The notes under the pieces are model-generated. The model did no database searches, had not been told where the DNA came from, and saw only the letters and a list, made by a program, of their open reading frames with translations. The translations under genes were made by a program, and so were the position numbers. A DNA stretch of 64,000 nucleotides from Colwellia sp. 1_MG-2023. GTDB taxonomy: Bacteria > Pseudomonadota > Gammaproteobacteria > Enterobacterales > Alteromonadaceae. The stretch covers positions 117,342-181,341 of the forward strand of contig NZ_JAUOPE010000009.1 in NCBI RefSeq assembly GCF_030546755.1, written 5' to 3'. Position 1 is the stretch's first letter. Every line of letters starts with the position of its first letter. This document shows positions 48,018-56,601 of the stretch, one piece after another.

Positions 48018-49580
48018 TTAAGCTTTAATTTGATAAGCACGTAGTTTCATAGCTATTTTATTATGGGAAACGTTTAATCTTTCGGCTAACTTTCTCGTTG
48101 TAGGATATAAAGGATAAAGCGCAGTTAACAATTTACGTTCAAAGTTCGCTTGCGCTTCAGCCCAATCAGTTATGCCTTCTTCGATAATGTCTTCTTTGAT
48201 AATGCCTTCCTCGATAATTGAACTACTTTGAATACCATCATTTGATTCAAACAAAACACTTCTGACATTTTCCACTGAAATATTATCGTTTTCGCTAAGT
48301 GCGACGAGTCTAAAGATAACATTTTCCAATTGACGAATATTCCCCGGCCAATGGAAAGCCTTTAACATTAATAACGCCTCTTCCGTTATATAAGGGACGC
48401 GCTGATTGACTTGACTGGCGGCATTTAAGACAAAATGATTCACCAACAATTGAATGTCTTCGGTTCTATGCCTTAAAGCAGGTAATTCTAACCTCAGCAC
48501 GTTTAATCGATAATAAAGATCTTCGCGAAACTGTTGTTTCTCGATTAATTCGGCAAAGTTTTGATGACTCGCACTGATCACTTTAACATCCGCAGTAAAT
48601 TCTTTAGTACCGCCCACTTTTCGATATTTGTAATCTTGTAAAAAACGTAATAATTTAGCTTGCAGATAATTCGACATTTCTGCTATTTCATCAAGAAAAA
48701 TGGTGCCGCCATGCGCAAGTTCAAATAATCCTGGTTTTCCCCCTTTACTGGCTCCAGTAAACGCTCCACTTTCATAGCCAAACAATTCACTTTCTAATAA
48801 TTGCTCTGGTAAAGCCGCACAATTAATCGTTAAAAAAGGCTTCTGTTTTCGCTCACTTAATTGATGTAAAGCTCGAGCAATTAATTCTTTGCCTGTACCG
48901 GTATCACCGGAAATTAGCACAGGTAAGTCTAACTCAGCAAAGCGTTTTACTTGCGCGAGTACCAAACGAATTTTTTCAGAAACACCAATAATTGACTTTA
49001 AAGCGTCATCCGTAGAAGACTGCATAAGAGCGAGTTGTCGTCCTACTTTATCCATAGACTTTAAGCTGATCACAGCACCTGTTATTTTGTTCGCAGAAAC
49101 AACAGGATTAACATCGGCAATAAAAGGTTGTTGCAGAAAATTTATCGATAAACTTACTTCATTTGAAGTTAAAAAATGTTTAAGGGGTACATCTATCAGC
49201 TGAGTAATATTGCTATTAACCAATGGACGTACTTTACGGCTATCGACAATTAATTGATTGGCGGCAGCATTACTCGCCAAAATAACACCTTGTGTATCAA
49301 TATCAATAATAGGATCTGATATCCTACTCAATAATGTCTGTAAGTGATTTTCTCTAAGCTCAGCAGGCATTTGGTCTATTTCTTCACAACCAATAATACC
49401 GGATACTTTTTTTAATGAACGCTCAATCTCTGCAAACGATAATTTGCTGCTATCAAGATGTACAAAAGTAAGATGCGTTTGCACTTCAATACTTTTTACA
49501 TTCCAAGATTTAAGAGAAAATATCGATAAAATCTCTTGGCTAATACCAATTCTGTCGGATGATTTAATTTTAACGCGCAT
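48018..49580 (-). CDS. tyrR: TyrR-family regulator with GAFTGA motif
   Basis: TyrR/PhhR senses aromatic amino acids. The 520-residue protein has an ACT domain (MRVKIKSSDRIGISQEILSI), a PAS domain, a sigma-54 AAA+ domain (Walker A SGDTGTGKELIARAL, then GAFTGA at about 260 and Walker B GGTIFLDEIAEM), and a C-terminal Fis-like helix-turn-helix (TTRKLAERLNVSHNKIAMKL). E. coli TyrR has lost GAFTGA and cannot activate sigma-54; Pseudomonas PhhR and this protein keep it. A run of 15-bp repeats gives EEG-rich residues before the HTH. Two TYR-like boxes lie right in front of its start, so autoregulation is likely. Confidence 0.93.
   Translation of the reverse strand: MRVKIKSSDRIGISQEILSIFSLKSWNVKSIEVQTHLTFVHLDSSKLSFAEIERSLKKVSGIIGCEEIDQMPAELRENHLQTLLSRISDPIIDIDTQGVILASNAAANQLIVDSRKVRPLVNSNITQLIDVPLKHFLTSNEVSLSINFLQQPFIADVNPVVSANKITGAVISLKSMDKVGRQLALMQSSTDDALKSIIGVSEKIRLVLAQVKRFAELDLPVLISGDTGTGKELIARALHQLSERKQKPFLTINCAALPEQLLESELFGYESGAFTGASKGGKPGLFELAHGGTIFLDEIAEMSNYLQAKLLRFLQDYKYRKVGGTKEFTADVKVISASHQNFAELIEKQQFREDLYYRLNVLRLELPALRHRTEDIQLLVNHFVLNAASQVNQRVPYITEEALLMLKAFHWPGNIRQLENVIFRLVALSENDNISVENVRSVLFESNDGIQSSSIIEEGIIKEDIIEEGITDWAEAQANFERKLLTALYPLYPTTRKLAERLNVSHNKIAMKLRAYQIKA
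48173..48217 (-). repeat. 15-bp tandem repeat in tyrR linker
   Basis: Three consecutive 15-bp units encode IIEEG, IIKED and IIEEG in the linker between the AAA+ and helix-turn-helix domains. They match at about 13 of 15 bases pairwise and keep the frame. Confidence 0.85.
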
Positions 49581-49582
49581 AC

Positions 49583-49619
49583 TGTATTATATTTATTACA
49601 ACGTAATAATTATATTACA
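49583..49619. promoter_or_regulatory. Two TYR-box-like palindromes in front of tyrR
   Basis: TGTATT-ATATTT-ATTACA (49583-49600, one arm mismatch) and CGTAAT-AATTAT-ATTACA (49602-49619), 19 bp apart, resemble the TyrR consensus TGTAAA-N6-TTTACA. The first one starts 3 bp upstream of the tyrR start codon, a location fit for self-repression. Confidence 0.65.
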
Positions 49620-49687
49620 CTCAAAATACCAATAAATTCAATATAACCAGTGAAATTAACCATGTATTTCTTGCCCTTAACAAATTC

Positions 49688-49705
49688 TGTAATATATTTA
49701 TTACG
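49688..49705. promoter_or_regulatory. Third TYR-box-like palindrome, upstream of megL
   Basis: TGTAAT-ATATTT-ATTACG, arms perfect over 5 bp (GTAAT/ATTAC), 62 bp before the sigma-54 -24 element. A fit position for an enhancer-binding TyrR. Confidence 0.6.
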
Positions 49706-49766
49706 CCATTATTAAGCGCCACACAAAAATAAACATAAGCCACTGATATTACAGATTTTTATATAG

Positions 49767-49783
49767 TTGGATTCGTTATTGCT
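49767..49783 (+). promoter_or_regulatory. Sigma-54 promoter of megL
   Basis: TTGG-ATTCGTTA-TTGCT: the GG and GC are at the obligatory 10-nt spacing, the -12 TTGCT is perfect, and the -24 element is TTGGAT rather than TTGGCA. It ends 74 nt before the megL ATG. Confidence 0.62.
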
Positions 49784-49856
49784 TTAACAATAGCTAAAAC
49801 TAATTAAATAACGATTAGTTTTAACTTTCCCATGAAAACAATAATTAGAGAGCAAT

Positions 49857-51062
49857 ATGCATCACAGTAAGTTTATCGAGACCCAAGCAATTCATTCAGG
49901 CCGAATTAATGATGAGCAATTCGGTTCATTAGCGACGCCTTTATATCAAACTTCGACATTTATTTTTGATAACGCAGAACAAGGTGCTGAGCGTTTTGCA
50001 GGCGAATCAGAAGGGTTTATTTATACCCGCCTTGGCAATCCAACCACTAGACAGTTAGAAATGCGTGTCGCGGCAATGGAAGGCATGGAAGATGCAGCAG
50101 CAACAGCAACTGGTATGGCGGCGGTATCAGGTGCTTTATTAGCCAATCTTTCTGCGGGTGATCACATTATTTCATCTAAAGCCGTTTATGGCTGCACATT
50201 TGCGCTTATCAGCCATATGTTGACAAAGTTTGGGATTGAGGTGAGTTTCGTCGATATGTCTCAACCAAATAATATTATCGCAGAGATAAAAGAAAATACT
50301 AAAGTGTTGTTTTTAGAAAGCCCGGTAAACCCCAATCTAGAAGTTTTAGATTTAGCCAGTATTCTTTCAATCACTCAAAAGCATAATATTATTTCAGTCA
50401 TTGATAATACTTTCATGACACCGGTTTTACAGCAACCTGCTAAAATGGGTGCGGATATTATTATTCATAGCGCAACTAAATACTTAAATGGTCATGGTGA
50501 TGTTGTCGCAGGTATTATTTGTGGTTCATCTGAAATGATCAATCATATAAAGCTGACCGCGTTAAAAGATATCGGTGCAACGATGAGTCCTCACGATGCT
50601 TGGTTAATACTTAGAGGATTAAAAACCCTGCATTTGCGGGTTGAACGTCATTGTCAAAATGCTCAATTACTGGCAGAGTTTTTAGAGTCACACCCCAATG
50701 TAGCCACAGTTTATTACCCTGGTCTACCCTCTCATTCAGGGCATAAATTTATTGGCAATCAAATGAAAGCCGCCGGTGGAGTTATTGCTTTTGAGTTACA
50801 TACTAATTTAAAAGGCGGAACAGCGTTTATCAACCGAATGAAATTATTTTCAATCGCAGTAAGTTTAGGTGACGCTGAATCATTGATTCAACACCCTGCT
50901 TCAATGACCCATTCACCTTATACAGATGAAGAACGTAGAGAAGCAGGAATCAGCGATAGCTTAATTAGGATTTCTGCGGGGTTAGAAAATGTGACTGACT
51001 TAATTGAGGATTTACAACAATCGCTTGATGCCATTGAAAACACTTGTCAAAACGTCGCTTAA
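49857..51062 (+). CDS. megL: Methionine gamma-lyase
   Basis: This PLP enzyme of the Cys/Met metabolism family splits methionine to methanethiol, ammonia and 2-oxobutyrate. The 401-residue product carries the family's PLP lysine Lys208 (IIHSATKYLNGHGDV) and the methionine gamma-lyase signature VYGCTFAL with Tyr111 and Cys113, the Cys being a mark of true methionine gamma-lyases rather than cystathionine enzymes. Its upstream region has TYR-like boxes and a sigma-54 promoter, pointing to TyrR control. Methanethiol release is important in marine sulfur cycling. A cystathionine gamma-synthase activity is the main alternative and is less likely. Confidence 0.9.
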   Translation: MHHSKFIETQAIHSGRINDEQFGSLATPLYQTSTFIFDNAEQGAERFAGESEGFIYTRLGNPTTRQLEMRVAAMEGMEDAAATATGMAAVSGALLANLSAGDHIISSKAVYGCTFALISHMLTKFGIEVSFVDMSQPNNIIAEIKENTKVLFLESPVNPNLEVLDLASILSITQKHNIISVIDNTFMTPVLQQPAKMGADIIIHSATKYLNGHGDVVAGIICGSSEMINHIKLTALKDIGATMSPHDAWLILRGLKTLHLRVERHCQNAQLLAEFLESHPNVATVYYPGLPSHSGHKFIGNQMKAAGGVIAFELHTNLKGGTAFINRMKLFSIAVSLGDAESLIQHPASMTHSPYTDEERREAGISDSLIRISAGLENVTDLIEDLQQSLDAIENTCQNVA

Positions 51063-51125
51063 ATTCTCCAAAGCAACTATTGAAAATGACTCAGCGTTAT
51101 TCATTCAAGCATTGGATAATATCGC

Positions 51126-51165
51126 TGAGGCTAACGATTAATAAAACAATTAAGCGCTAGCCTCA
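51126..51165. repeat. Hairpin between convergent megL and rbgA
   Basis: TGAGGCTAACG and CGCTAGCCTCA form 11-bp arms with one mismatch around an 18-nt loop. No T-run on either side; possibly an intrinsic mRNA end structure. Confidence 0.45.
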
Positions 51166-51179
51166 AATAAATATCAGAT

Positions 51180-52124
51180 TTATCTGCCTTTTTTGGGCTT
51201 ATTCTTTCTACCTCTGCCACGCGCTTGTTTTTTCGCTTCGCGCTCTGCAATTTTATCTTCTTGTAATTTAGCGAAATGTAAATTCTCTTGTTCGACCATT
51301 TCGGGCATTTCAAAAGTTAAACCGCCTAATGTTTTATCTCTAATTTCATTAATTAAAATTGCAGAGGCTTTATGGAAGTCGACTCGACCGCCACTTTTTA
51401 CACAGCCTCTAATACGGCCAATATTTTCAATCAATTCAACTTCAGTTTGAGGTAAATCTTCGAGTTTATATCTTTCTTTTAAACGCTGAGGGTAAACTTG
51501 TAGTAAATACTCACCGGCAAAACAGGCAATATCGTCATGATCGAAAGCGGTATCTTTTACTGCACTGGTAATTGCTAAGCGATAACCACTATTTTCATTA
51601 ACAATTTTTGGCCAAAGCATACCTGGGGTATCGTAAAGATATAAGCCTTCTTCAAGCCTAATTCGTTGTTGACCTTTAGTAACCGCAGGCTCATTCCCTA
51701 CTTTGGCTTTGGCTTTACCCACTAATGTATTTAACAAGGTAGATTTACCTACATTAGGAATGCCCATAATAACAACGTTTATTTGCTTCCCCGCTTCATC
51801 TTTATTAGGCACTAACTTCTTTATTAATGATGGGATAGTTTTCGCGACAGCAGAATTATCAGTTGTCATCGCGATTGCTTTAACATTTTGTTGTGACTCT
51901 AAATATTCAAGCCATTGCTTAGTTTTATCTGGATCAGCTAAATCACTTTTATTTAAAATTTTAATTAATGGTTTGTCCCCTCTGATCTCAGTGATCATCG
52001 GGTTTTCACTACTAAATGGTAGGCGTGCGTCACACACTTCTATAACGACGTCAATTTGCGGAAGAATTTCTTTAATTTCTTTTTGAGCCTTATGCATATG
52101 CCCAGGAAACCAGTTAATAGCCAT
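51180..52124 (-). CDS. rbgA: RbgA (YlqF), ribosome biogenesis GTPase
   Basis: RbgA is a circularly permuted GTPase needed for late assembly of the 50S subunit. The 314-residue protein begins MAINWFPGHMHKAQKEI and has the G motifs in permuted order: NKSD (G4, about 58), GIPNVGKSTL (G1, about 123), the threonine region VTKGQQ and DTPGMLWPK (G3). The C-terminus is a Lys/Arg-rich basic tail (RGRGRKNKPKKGR), likely for rRNA binding. The ylqF-type genes are usual in Alteromonadales. It is convergent with megL and has no operon partner. Confidence 0.94.
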   Translation of the reverse strand: MAINWFPGHMHKAQKEIKEILPQIDVVIEVCDARLPFSSENPMITEIRGDKPLIKILNKSDLADPDKTKQWLEYLESQQNVKAIAMTTDNSAVAKTIPSLIKKLVPNKDEAGKQINVVIMGIPNVGKSTLLNTLVGKAKAKVGNEPAVTKGQQRIRLEEGLYLYDTPGMLWPKIVNENSGYRLAITSAVKDTAFDHDDIACFAGEYLLQVYPQRLKERYKLEDLPQTEVELIENIGRIRGCVKSGGRVDFHKASAILINEIRDKTLGGLTFEMPEMVEQENLHFAKLQEDKIAEREAKKQARGRGRKNKPKKGR

Positions 52125-52413
52125 AATGAATCTTTAATAAAATAAATAAGATTTTATCATCGATGAAAACGAAAAGCTCTCAAACCAAGATAATATTAAA
52201 AGCTTGTTTGAATAAATTGCTATTTTATTTGTTTGATTAAAAATGAATGGCTGATGAAATTACAACTATCGGTTACTAAATCGAACTAAATGAAGAATTT
52301 TTATAAAAAGCCTTTTTAAATAAGGTATTAACGATTACTATTTAATCGACTAAAGGTATAATTATCGTTAGTATGGAACTAATTAAACATTATTAATTAT
52401 CTCGGTTAAATCA

Positions 52414-53316
52414 GTGAAGATAAAAAATTTACACCTTTTATTTATCCTTCCATTGCTCGGCTTTTACATGAAAGTAGCTGCTGAAGAATTAACTGTGGTT
52501 TACCCAGAAGTAAACGCTCCATACGATCAAATATTTCAACAAATAACGCGTGGCATTCAAAGTGAATTTAAAGGCAAAGTTCACCATTTAAAACTTCCCC
52601 GAACTTTCGACGCCGAGAAACAAGCAAACATGATTACCACGCACAAAGTTATCGCTTTAGGCAAACGAGGCATGCGTATAGCGAAACAACTTTATAATGA
52701 TAAGCCAGTGGTTGTAGGCGCTTTACCTATCAAACCCAATGGTATTTCAGGGGTTAGTTTAATGGCTGATCCAAATGTTCTATTTGATTCTTTGCACGAA
52801 TTAGCGCCAGAAATAACGGCGATAACAGTTTTATATAGTCCGGCCTCTGAGTGGATAATTTCAGATGCGCAAACCAAAGCTCTCGCAAAAGGCCTCAAAT
52901 TACACCCTATTGCCGTAGATGATATTAAGGCTGCCGTCATTGCATATAACAAAATATTTGAAGGTTCTAATCTTGAAAAAATGGCTATATGGTTACCACT
53001 TGATCCAGTTACGGCGAATGAAAAGATTATTGTACCTACTATTTTAGAAAAGGCTTGGGAAAATAAAATGGTGGTATTTTCAAGTAAACCGACTCATGCA
53101 AAACGAGGAGCATTATTTTCTGCGTTACCTGATAATGAGCTACTTGGTCAACAATTATCTCGTCTCATTAATAGTGTAAATTATAAATCTAGACCATCTA
53201 CCGTCAAAACATTAGAAAAAATTAAACTCGCCGTAAACTTAAGAACTGCCGCCCACTTAGGTTTTGATTATAATTCAAATGAGCGTTCAGGATTTGCGCT
53301 TACTTTCCCTAATTAA
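52414..53316 (+). CDS. Periplasmic ABC-type substrate-binding-like protein
   Basis: The 300-residue protein starts with GTG and has a signal peptide (about 1-22). The fold resembles the ABC substrate-binding family PF04392 (two lobes: IFQQITRGIQSEFKG..., KPVVVGALPIKPNGISGVSL, ITVLYSPASEWIISDAQTKALAKG). No ABC permease or ATPase is near. Its end overlaps the histidine kinase gene by up to 53 nt, so the pair forms one operon and the protein may present a ligand to the kinase. Its ligand is unknown. The ribosome site is weak. Confidence 0.75.
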   Translation: MKIKNLHLLFILPLLGFYMKVAAEELTVVYPEVNAPYDQIFQQITRGIQSEFKGKVHHLKLPRTFDAEKQANMITTHKVIALGKRGMRIAKQLYNDKPVVVGALPIKPNGISGVSLMADPNVLFDSLHELAPEITAITVLYSPASEWIISDAQTKALAKGLKLHPIAVDDIKAAVIAYNKIFEGSNLEKMAIWLPLDPVTANEKIIVPTILEKAWENKMVVFSSKPTHAKRGALFSALPDNELLGQQLSRLINSVNYKSRPSTVKTLEKIKLAVNLRTAAHLGFDYNSNERSGFALTFPN

Positions 53317-54877
53317 CGTTATTATTGTGTCTTTAACTTTTCTTCAAAAATCAAATAAAAGTATTAAAAACCAAGTTATCCGTTTTATGATCCTTGGCAT
53401 TACTTTGATGACTATCATTATCAGTGTTGTCACTACACTAGGCGTAAACTTTCAATCTCAACAAATGATGCTAAATAATGCTTATCAAATAACGGAAGGT
53501 TTAGCAAAACAAACTGTTTTTTCACTTTTATCAGGGGCGAATCAAAATGCTCAAGAAGCTATGGAGCAAGTGCAAGGGTTTCAGTCTGTGGTTGCCGCTA
53601 GGCTATCACTTGAAGATCACAGTGACTTTCTGCTTAGCGGTAATTATCCTGAAGAAGTTAACCGAAGTAACGCCAACATAATATCCACTCATGTGATCCA
53701 AGAAACCGCTGATTATTGGTTAATTAAAACTCCAATAAAAGAACTTACACAATCTAGTCCCAGTGAAGAAGATGAGTTTGAACTTGATTCAGAAATAACT
53801 GAAGAAAAAATAATTGGTTACGCTGAAGTTATTTATAGTAAAGATAAACTTCACGAAGCGCAGCGTCAGGTTGCAACACTTATTGCTATTGTTGGTATTT
53901 TATCTGTGACTATTTTGAGTATCGTGCTTCGTTTGGGACTATTAAAATTATTCCAGCCGCTAGCCATGATCGCGAACATTATGAAAAAATCACAGCAATC
54001 TGGAGAGCATTTACTGGCCAAAGTAAATGGGGCGAAAGAAATTCAAGATATTGCGAGTGCATACAACAATATGATGGCTGTTTTAAAGCAACAGGAGTAC
54101 GACTTAATCATTCATCGAGATCAATTGGAAGTGGAAGTTGATATTCGAACCAAAGAACTTGTAGAGGCGCGAGACACAGCATTAATAGCCAGCCAACATA
54201 AATCTGAATTTATGGCAAACATGAGTCATGAATTACGCACGCCTATTCAATCAATTATTGGTTATGGTGAATTAGTTATTGAAGAACTCGAATTAGAAGG
54301 TAATTTTGAGCTTATCGAGGATATGGATAAAATCGCAAAGAACTCTCAGCGTTTATTAAACATGATAAATAGTTTGTTAGATCTGGCTAAAATTGAAGCC
54401 GGAAAACTCGACATTACCCTCACTGAAATTGTTATCGATGAATTGGTAGTTAACTTACTTGATACAATCGGTCCACTAGCTCAAAAATCTCATAATACCT
54501 TTAAAATTAATCAACAATGTTCTTTAACAAGAATCACCAATGACAAAGATAAATTAGAACAATTATTGCTCAATTTATTAAGTAACGCATGTAAGTTTAC
54601 CAGCGATGGTCAAATAACATTAACCATAAACAATGACGATACTTATATATATTTTGAAGTTCAAGATACAGGTATAGGTTTATCTCAAGAACAACAAAGC
54701 TATATCTTTGATGAGTTTCGTCAAGTCGATTCTAGTCAATCTCGTAAATTCAGTGGCACAGGTTTAGGGTTAGCTATTTCTTTGCGCTTTGTCGAATTAA
54801 TGCAAGGAAAAATAACCGTAGAAAGTGAATTAGATAAAGGCGCTAAATTTACCGTCATTTTACCTTTTAACTCTTAA
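53264..54877 (+). CDS. Membrane histidine kinase with HAMP-like linker
   Basis: The protein has two membrane spans (about 40-62 and 203-228), a periplasmic sensor domain between them, a HAMP-like region, a coiled coil, HisKA with His322 (counted from the first possible start; NMSHELRTPIQS) and HATPase (KFSGTGLGLAISLRFVELM). There is no receiver domain. The reading frame opens at ATG 53264, but ATG 53279 or GTG 53327 could also be the start; all overlap or abut the binding-protein gene, suggesting translational coupling. No response regulator with output is adjacent. Confidence 0.85.
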   Translation: MIIIQMSVQDLRLLSLINVIIVSLTFLQKSNKSIKNQVIRFMILGITLMTIIISVVTTLGVNFQSQQMMLNNAYQITEGLAKQTVFSLLSGANQNAQEAMEQVQGFQSVVAARLSLEDHSDFLLSGNYPEEVNRSNANIISTHVIQETADYWLIKTPIKELTQSSPSEEDEFELDSEITEEKIIGYAEVIYSKDKLHEAQRQVATLIAIVGILSVTILSIVLRLGLLKLFQPLAMIANIMKKSQQSGEHLLAKVNGAKEIQDIASAYNNMMAVLKQQEYDLIIHRDQLEVEVDIRTKELVEARDTALIASQHKSEFMANMSHELRTPIQSIIGYGELVIEELELEGNFELIEDMDKIAKNSQRLLNMINSLLDLAKIEAGKLDITLTEIVIDELVVNLLDTIGPLAQKSHNTFKINQQCSLTRITNDKDKLEQLLLNLLSNACKFTSDGQITLTINNDDTYIYFEVQDTGIGLSQEQQSYIFDEFRQVDSSQSRKFSGTGLGLAISLRFVELMQGKITVESELDKGAKFTVILPFNS

Positions 54878-54926
54878 GGTAGCTCATATGGTTTAGCTCA
54901 CATTATGATTCAAAGGGTATGACTAT

Positions 54927-55733
54927 TTAAATTCGACGTATTGCCTTACCGGTATATTCAACATCAACACATTTTAACGGTAGAAAAGAATTAGCGGAGG
55001 AAGTTGCTAAATTACGATGACATGCAACAGCACCGCTAGCCACGGCATACGCTTTAATATTATACCCCTCTTCTGGCGTGAAACCTTGATCTAATAAAAA
55101 GGCTGATGCATAGCCGCCACTGTTGATTGTTAATGAATAATGATTATCTAAATATTCACTTAACGCTTTAGCAAATTTGAGATATTTGCCTAAGGCAATA
55201 CCTAGTTCTTTTTGCATTAATTCATAAGGTTGTAATCGTTCATCATCTTTATCAATGGGGCGAGCAAAACCAACAATAATAGGTTTGCCATTTTTAGTCC
55301 TTTGATCTGAAATAATACTTGATAACGTTTCACCATTTTTATATCGACGATAGGAATTATCTAAAAACGTCATACATGAAAAAGTCGTTTGACTACCTCC
55401 ATAAGCCCTAGAATCTGTAGACAATATAGCGGCACTAACTGCTGCAACACATGTTGAGTTAGTGTCAGCCGCATAGGCGCTGATTTGATTACACCAGATT
55501 CGACTATCAGGGTAACTTAACCCCATAAAGTTAATTTCTATCCAGTTTGCGATATTTTTATCAACATGCTTGCCTGTTGCATTTAAAATATGAACTTGCA
55601 TTAACGTGGCGTTTTTCATCAAATCATTCATAAGAGAATAATGATGAAGATTAACGTCAACACCACCTTGCCAGTGCCCTACTTGGCTAAATATTTGATG
55701 ATTTCTTTGATCCCAGTATTTCGTTTCACTCAT
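54927..55733 (-). CDS. Citrate-synthase/citryl-CoA-lyase-like protein B (active-site His lost)
   Basis: The 268-residue protein has the layout of small citrate-synthase-like enzymes: PDSRIWCNQISAYAADTNST, then AYGGSQTTFSC where citrate synthases have the HHGGA or PLHGGANE His, then VGFARPIDKDDERLQPY where they have GFGH-R, and the C-terminal part NSGGYASAFLLDQGFTPEEG ending EYTGKAIRRI. Both histidines are absent, as Ser and Arg, and the AHxxE region reads VACHRNLA. Its paralogue lies 25 nt upstream. Function unknown: perhaps a pseudoenzyme partner of its neighbour, a CoA-ester lyase with other residues, or a regulator. Confidence 0.75.
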   Translation of the reverse strand: MSETKYWDQRNHQIFSQVGHWQGGVDVNLHHYSLMNDLMKNATLMQVHILNATGKHVDKNIANWIEINFMGLSYPDSRIWCNQISAYAADTNSTCVAAVSAAILSTDSRAYGGSQTTFSCMTFLDNSYRRYKNGETLSSIISDQRTKNGKPIIVGFARPIDKDDERLQPYELMQKELGIALGKYLKFAKALSEYLDNHYSLTINSGGYASAFLLDQGFTPEEGYNIKAYAVASGAVACHRNLATSSANSFLPLKCVDVEYTGKAIRRI

Positions 55734-55758
55734 TTTTTAATCGCTTCAACAATATAAG

Positions 55759-56601
55759 TTAAGGTGTATAAATATGTTGTTCATCTGACAACATAGGAAT
55801 CGCCGTGATAGGTTTATGAGTTTGTTCAACACCATGGGCAAAGACTCCTGGCGCACAAACTAACTGAAATAACCCTACTGCTTCACGCGCACCTATACCC
55901 AACTCACAAAATACTGCTGCAGCAATCCCTGTTTTCAACCATCCCATATTGTATTGATAAAGTGACTTTGCAAAACGTTGTGCCCACAAAATATAAGCAA
56001 AGTCTTCGATATTAGTATCTTCAGGTATTAACGAATCTACTATTTTTATTGAGAATTCATCAACACTACCATATTGATTCCCAAATCCAGGACAAATGTG
56101 AAACTCTCCAAGATTGTTATCGGGGGTTTTCAGCGGTAAATTTTCAAGCACTTTATTTATTGGTTGATTAATATTGCTTTGCAAAAACAGCATAGATTTT
56201 TCAACTTCCTTGGCGCCATTCGACTCTCCCCCTAACACAGATAACCCTATCGGTAGTAAATGTTCGACATTCGCTTTACTTACACCAGCGACCATAGAGG
56301 CTTTCACTGCAGGATGTCTTGGCCCCAAATTTATCAACGCTACCATTAAGCGTTCTAACAAGACAACCTTGTTTTTATGCGGCAACTCCCCGGTAAAAAG
56401 TAATAACAAAACGCTGACGAAACTTTGTTTCTGCATTAATTCGGTGACATCATAACCATGAAGAAAGTTATTCTGGGCAATATAAGGGTTATTCACTGAA
56501 GGTTGCTCTAAGTAAATACTCGTTTGAGCTTTATTTGCATAAACAAAATCGTTCTTAACTTGGCTTTGTTTATTTTTATCGTGAGAATTAGTTTTACCCA
56601 T
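55759..56601 (-). CDS. Citrate-synthase/citryl-CoA-lyase-like protein A (active-site His lost)
   Basis: The 280-residue protein has the small citrate-synthase layout: PYIAQNNFLHGYDVTELM, FTGELP, NLGPRHPAVKASMVAGVSKA, then GLSVLGGESNGAKEV (usual HHGGA replaced by ESNGA), CPGFGNQYGSVD (usual GFGHR or GFGHP, His replaced by Asn), and GIAAAVFCELGIGAREA, ending with APGVFAHGVEQTHKPITAIP (the AHxxEQ motif kept). So the structure fits but both catalytic histidines are gone. Its ATG shares one base with the TonB receptor stop (TAATG), which makes coupled translation certain to be likely. Function unknown. Confidence 0.78.
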   Translation of the reverse strand: MGKTNSHDKNKQSQVKNDFVYANKAQTSIYLEQPSVNNPYIAQNNFLHGYDVTELMQKQSFVSVLLLLFTGELPHKNKVVLLERLMVALINLGPRHPAVKASMVAGVSKANVEHLLPIGLSVLGGESNGAKEVEKSMLFLQSNINQPINKVLENLPLKTPDNNLGEFHICPGFGNQYGSVDEFSIKIVDSLIPEDTNIEDFAYILWAQRFAKSLYQYNMGWLKTGIAAAVFCELGIGAREAVGLFQLVCAPGVFAHGVEQTHKPITAIPMLSDEQHIYTP

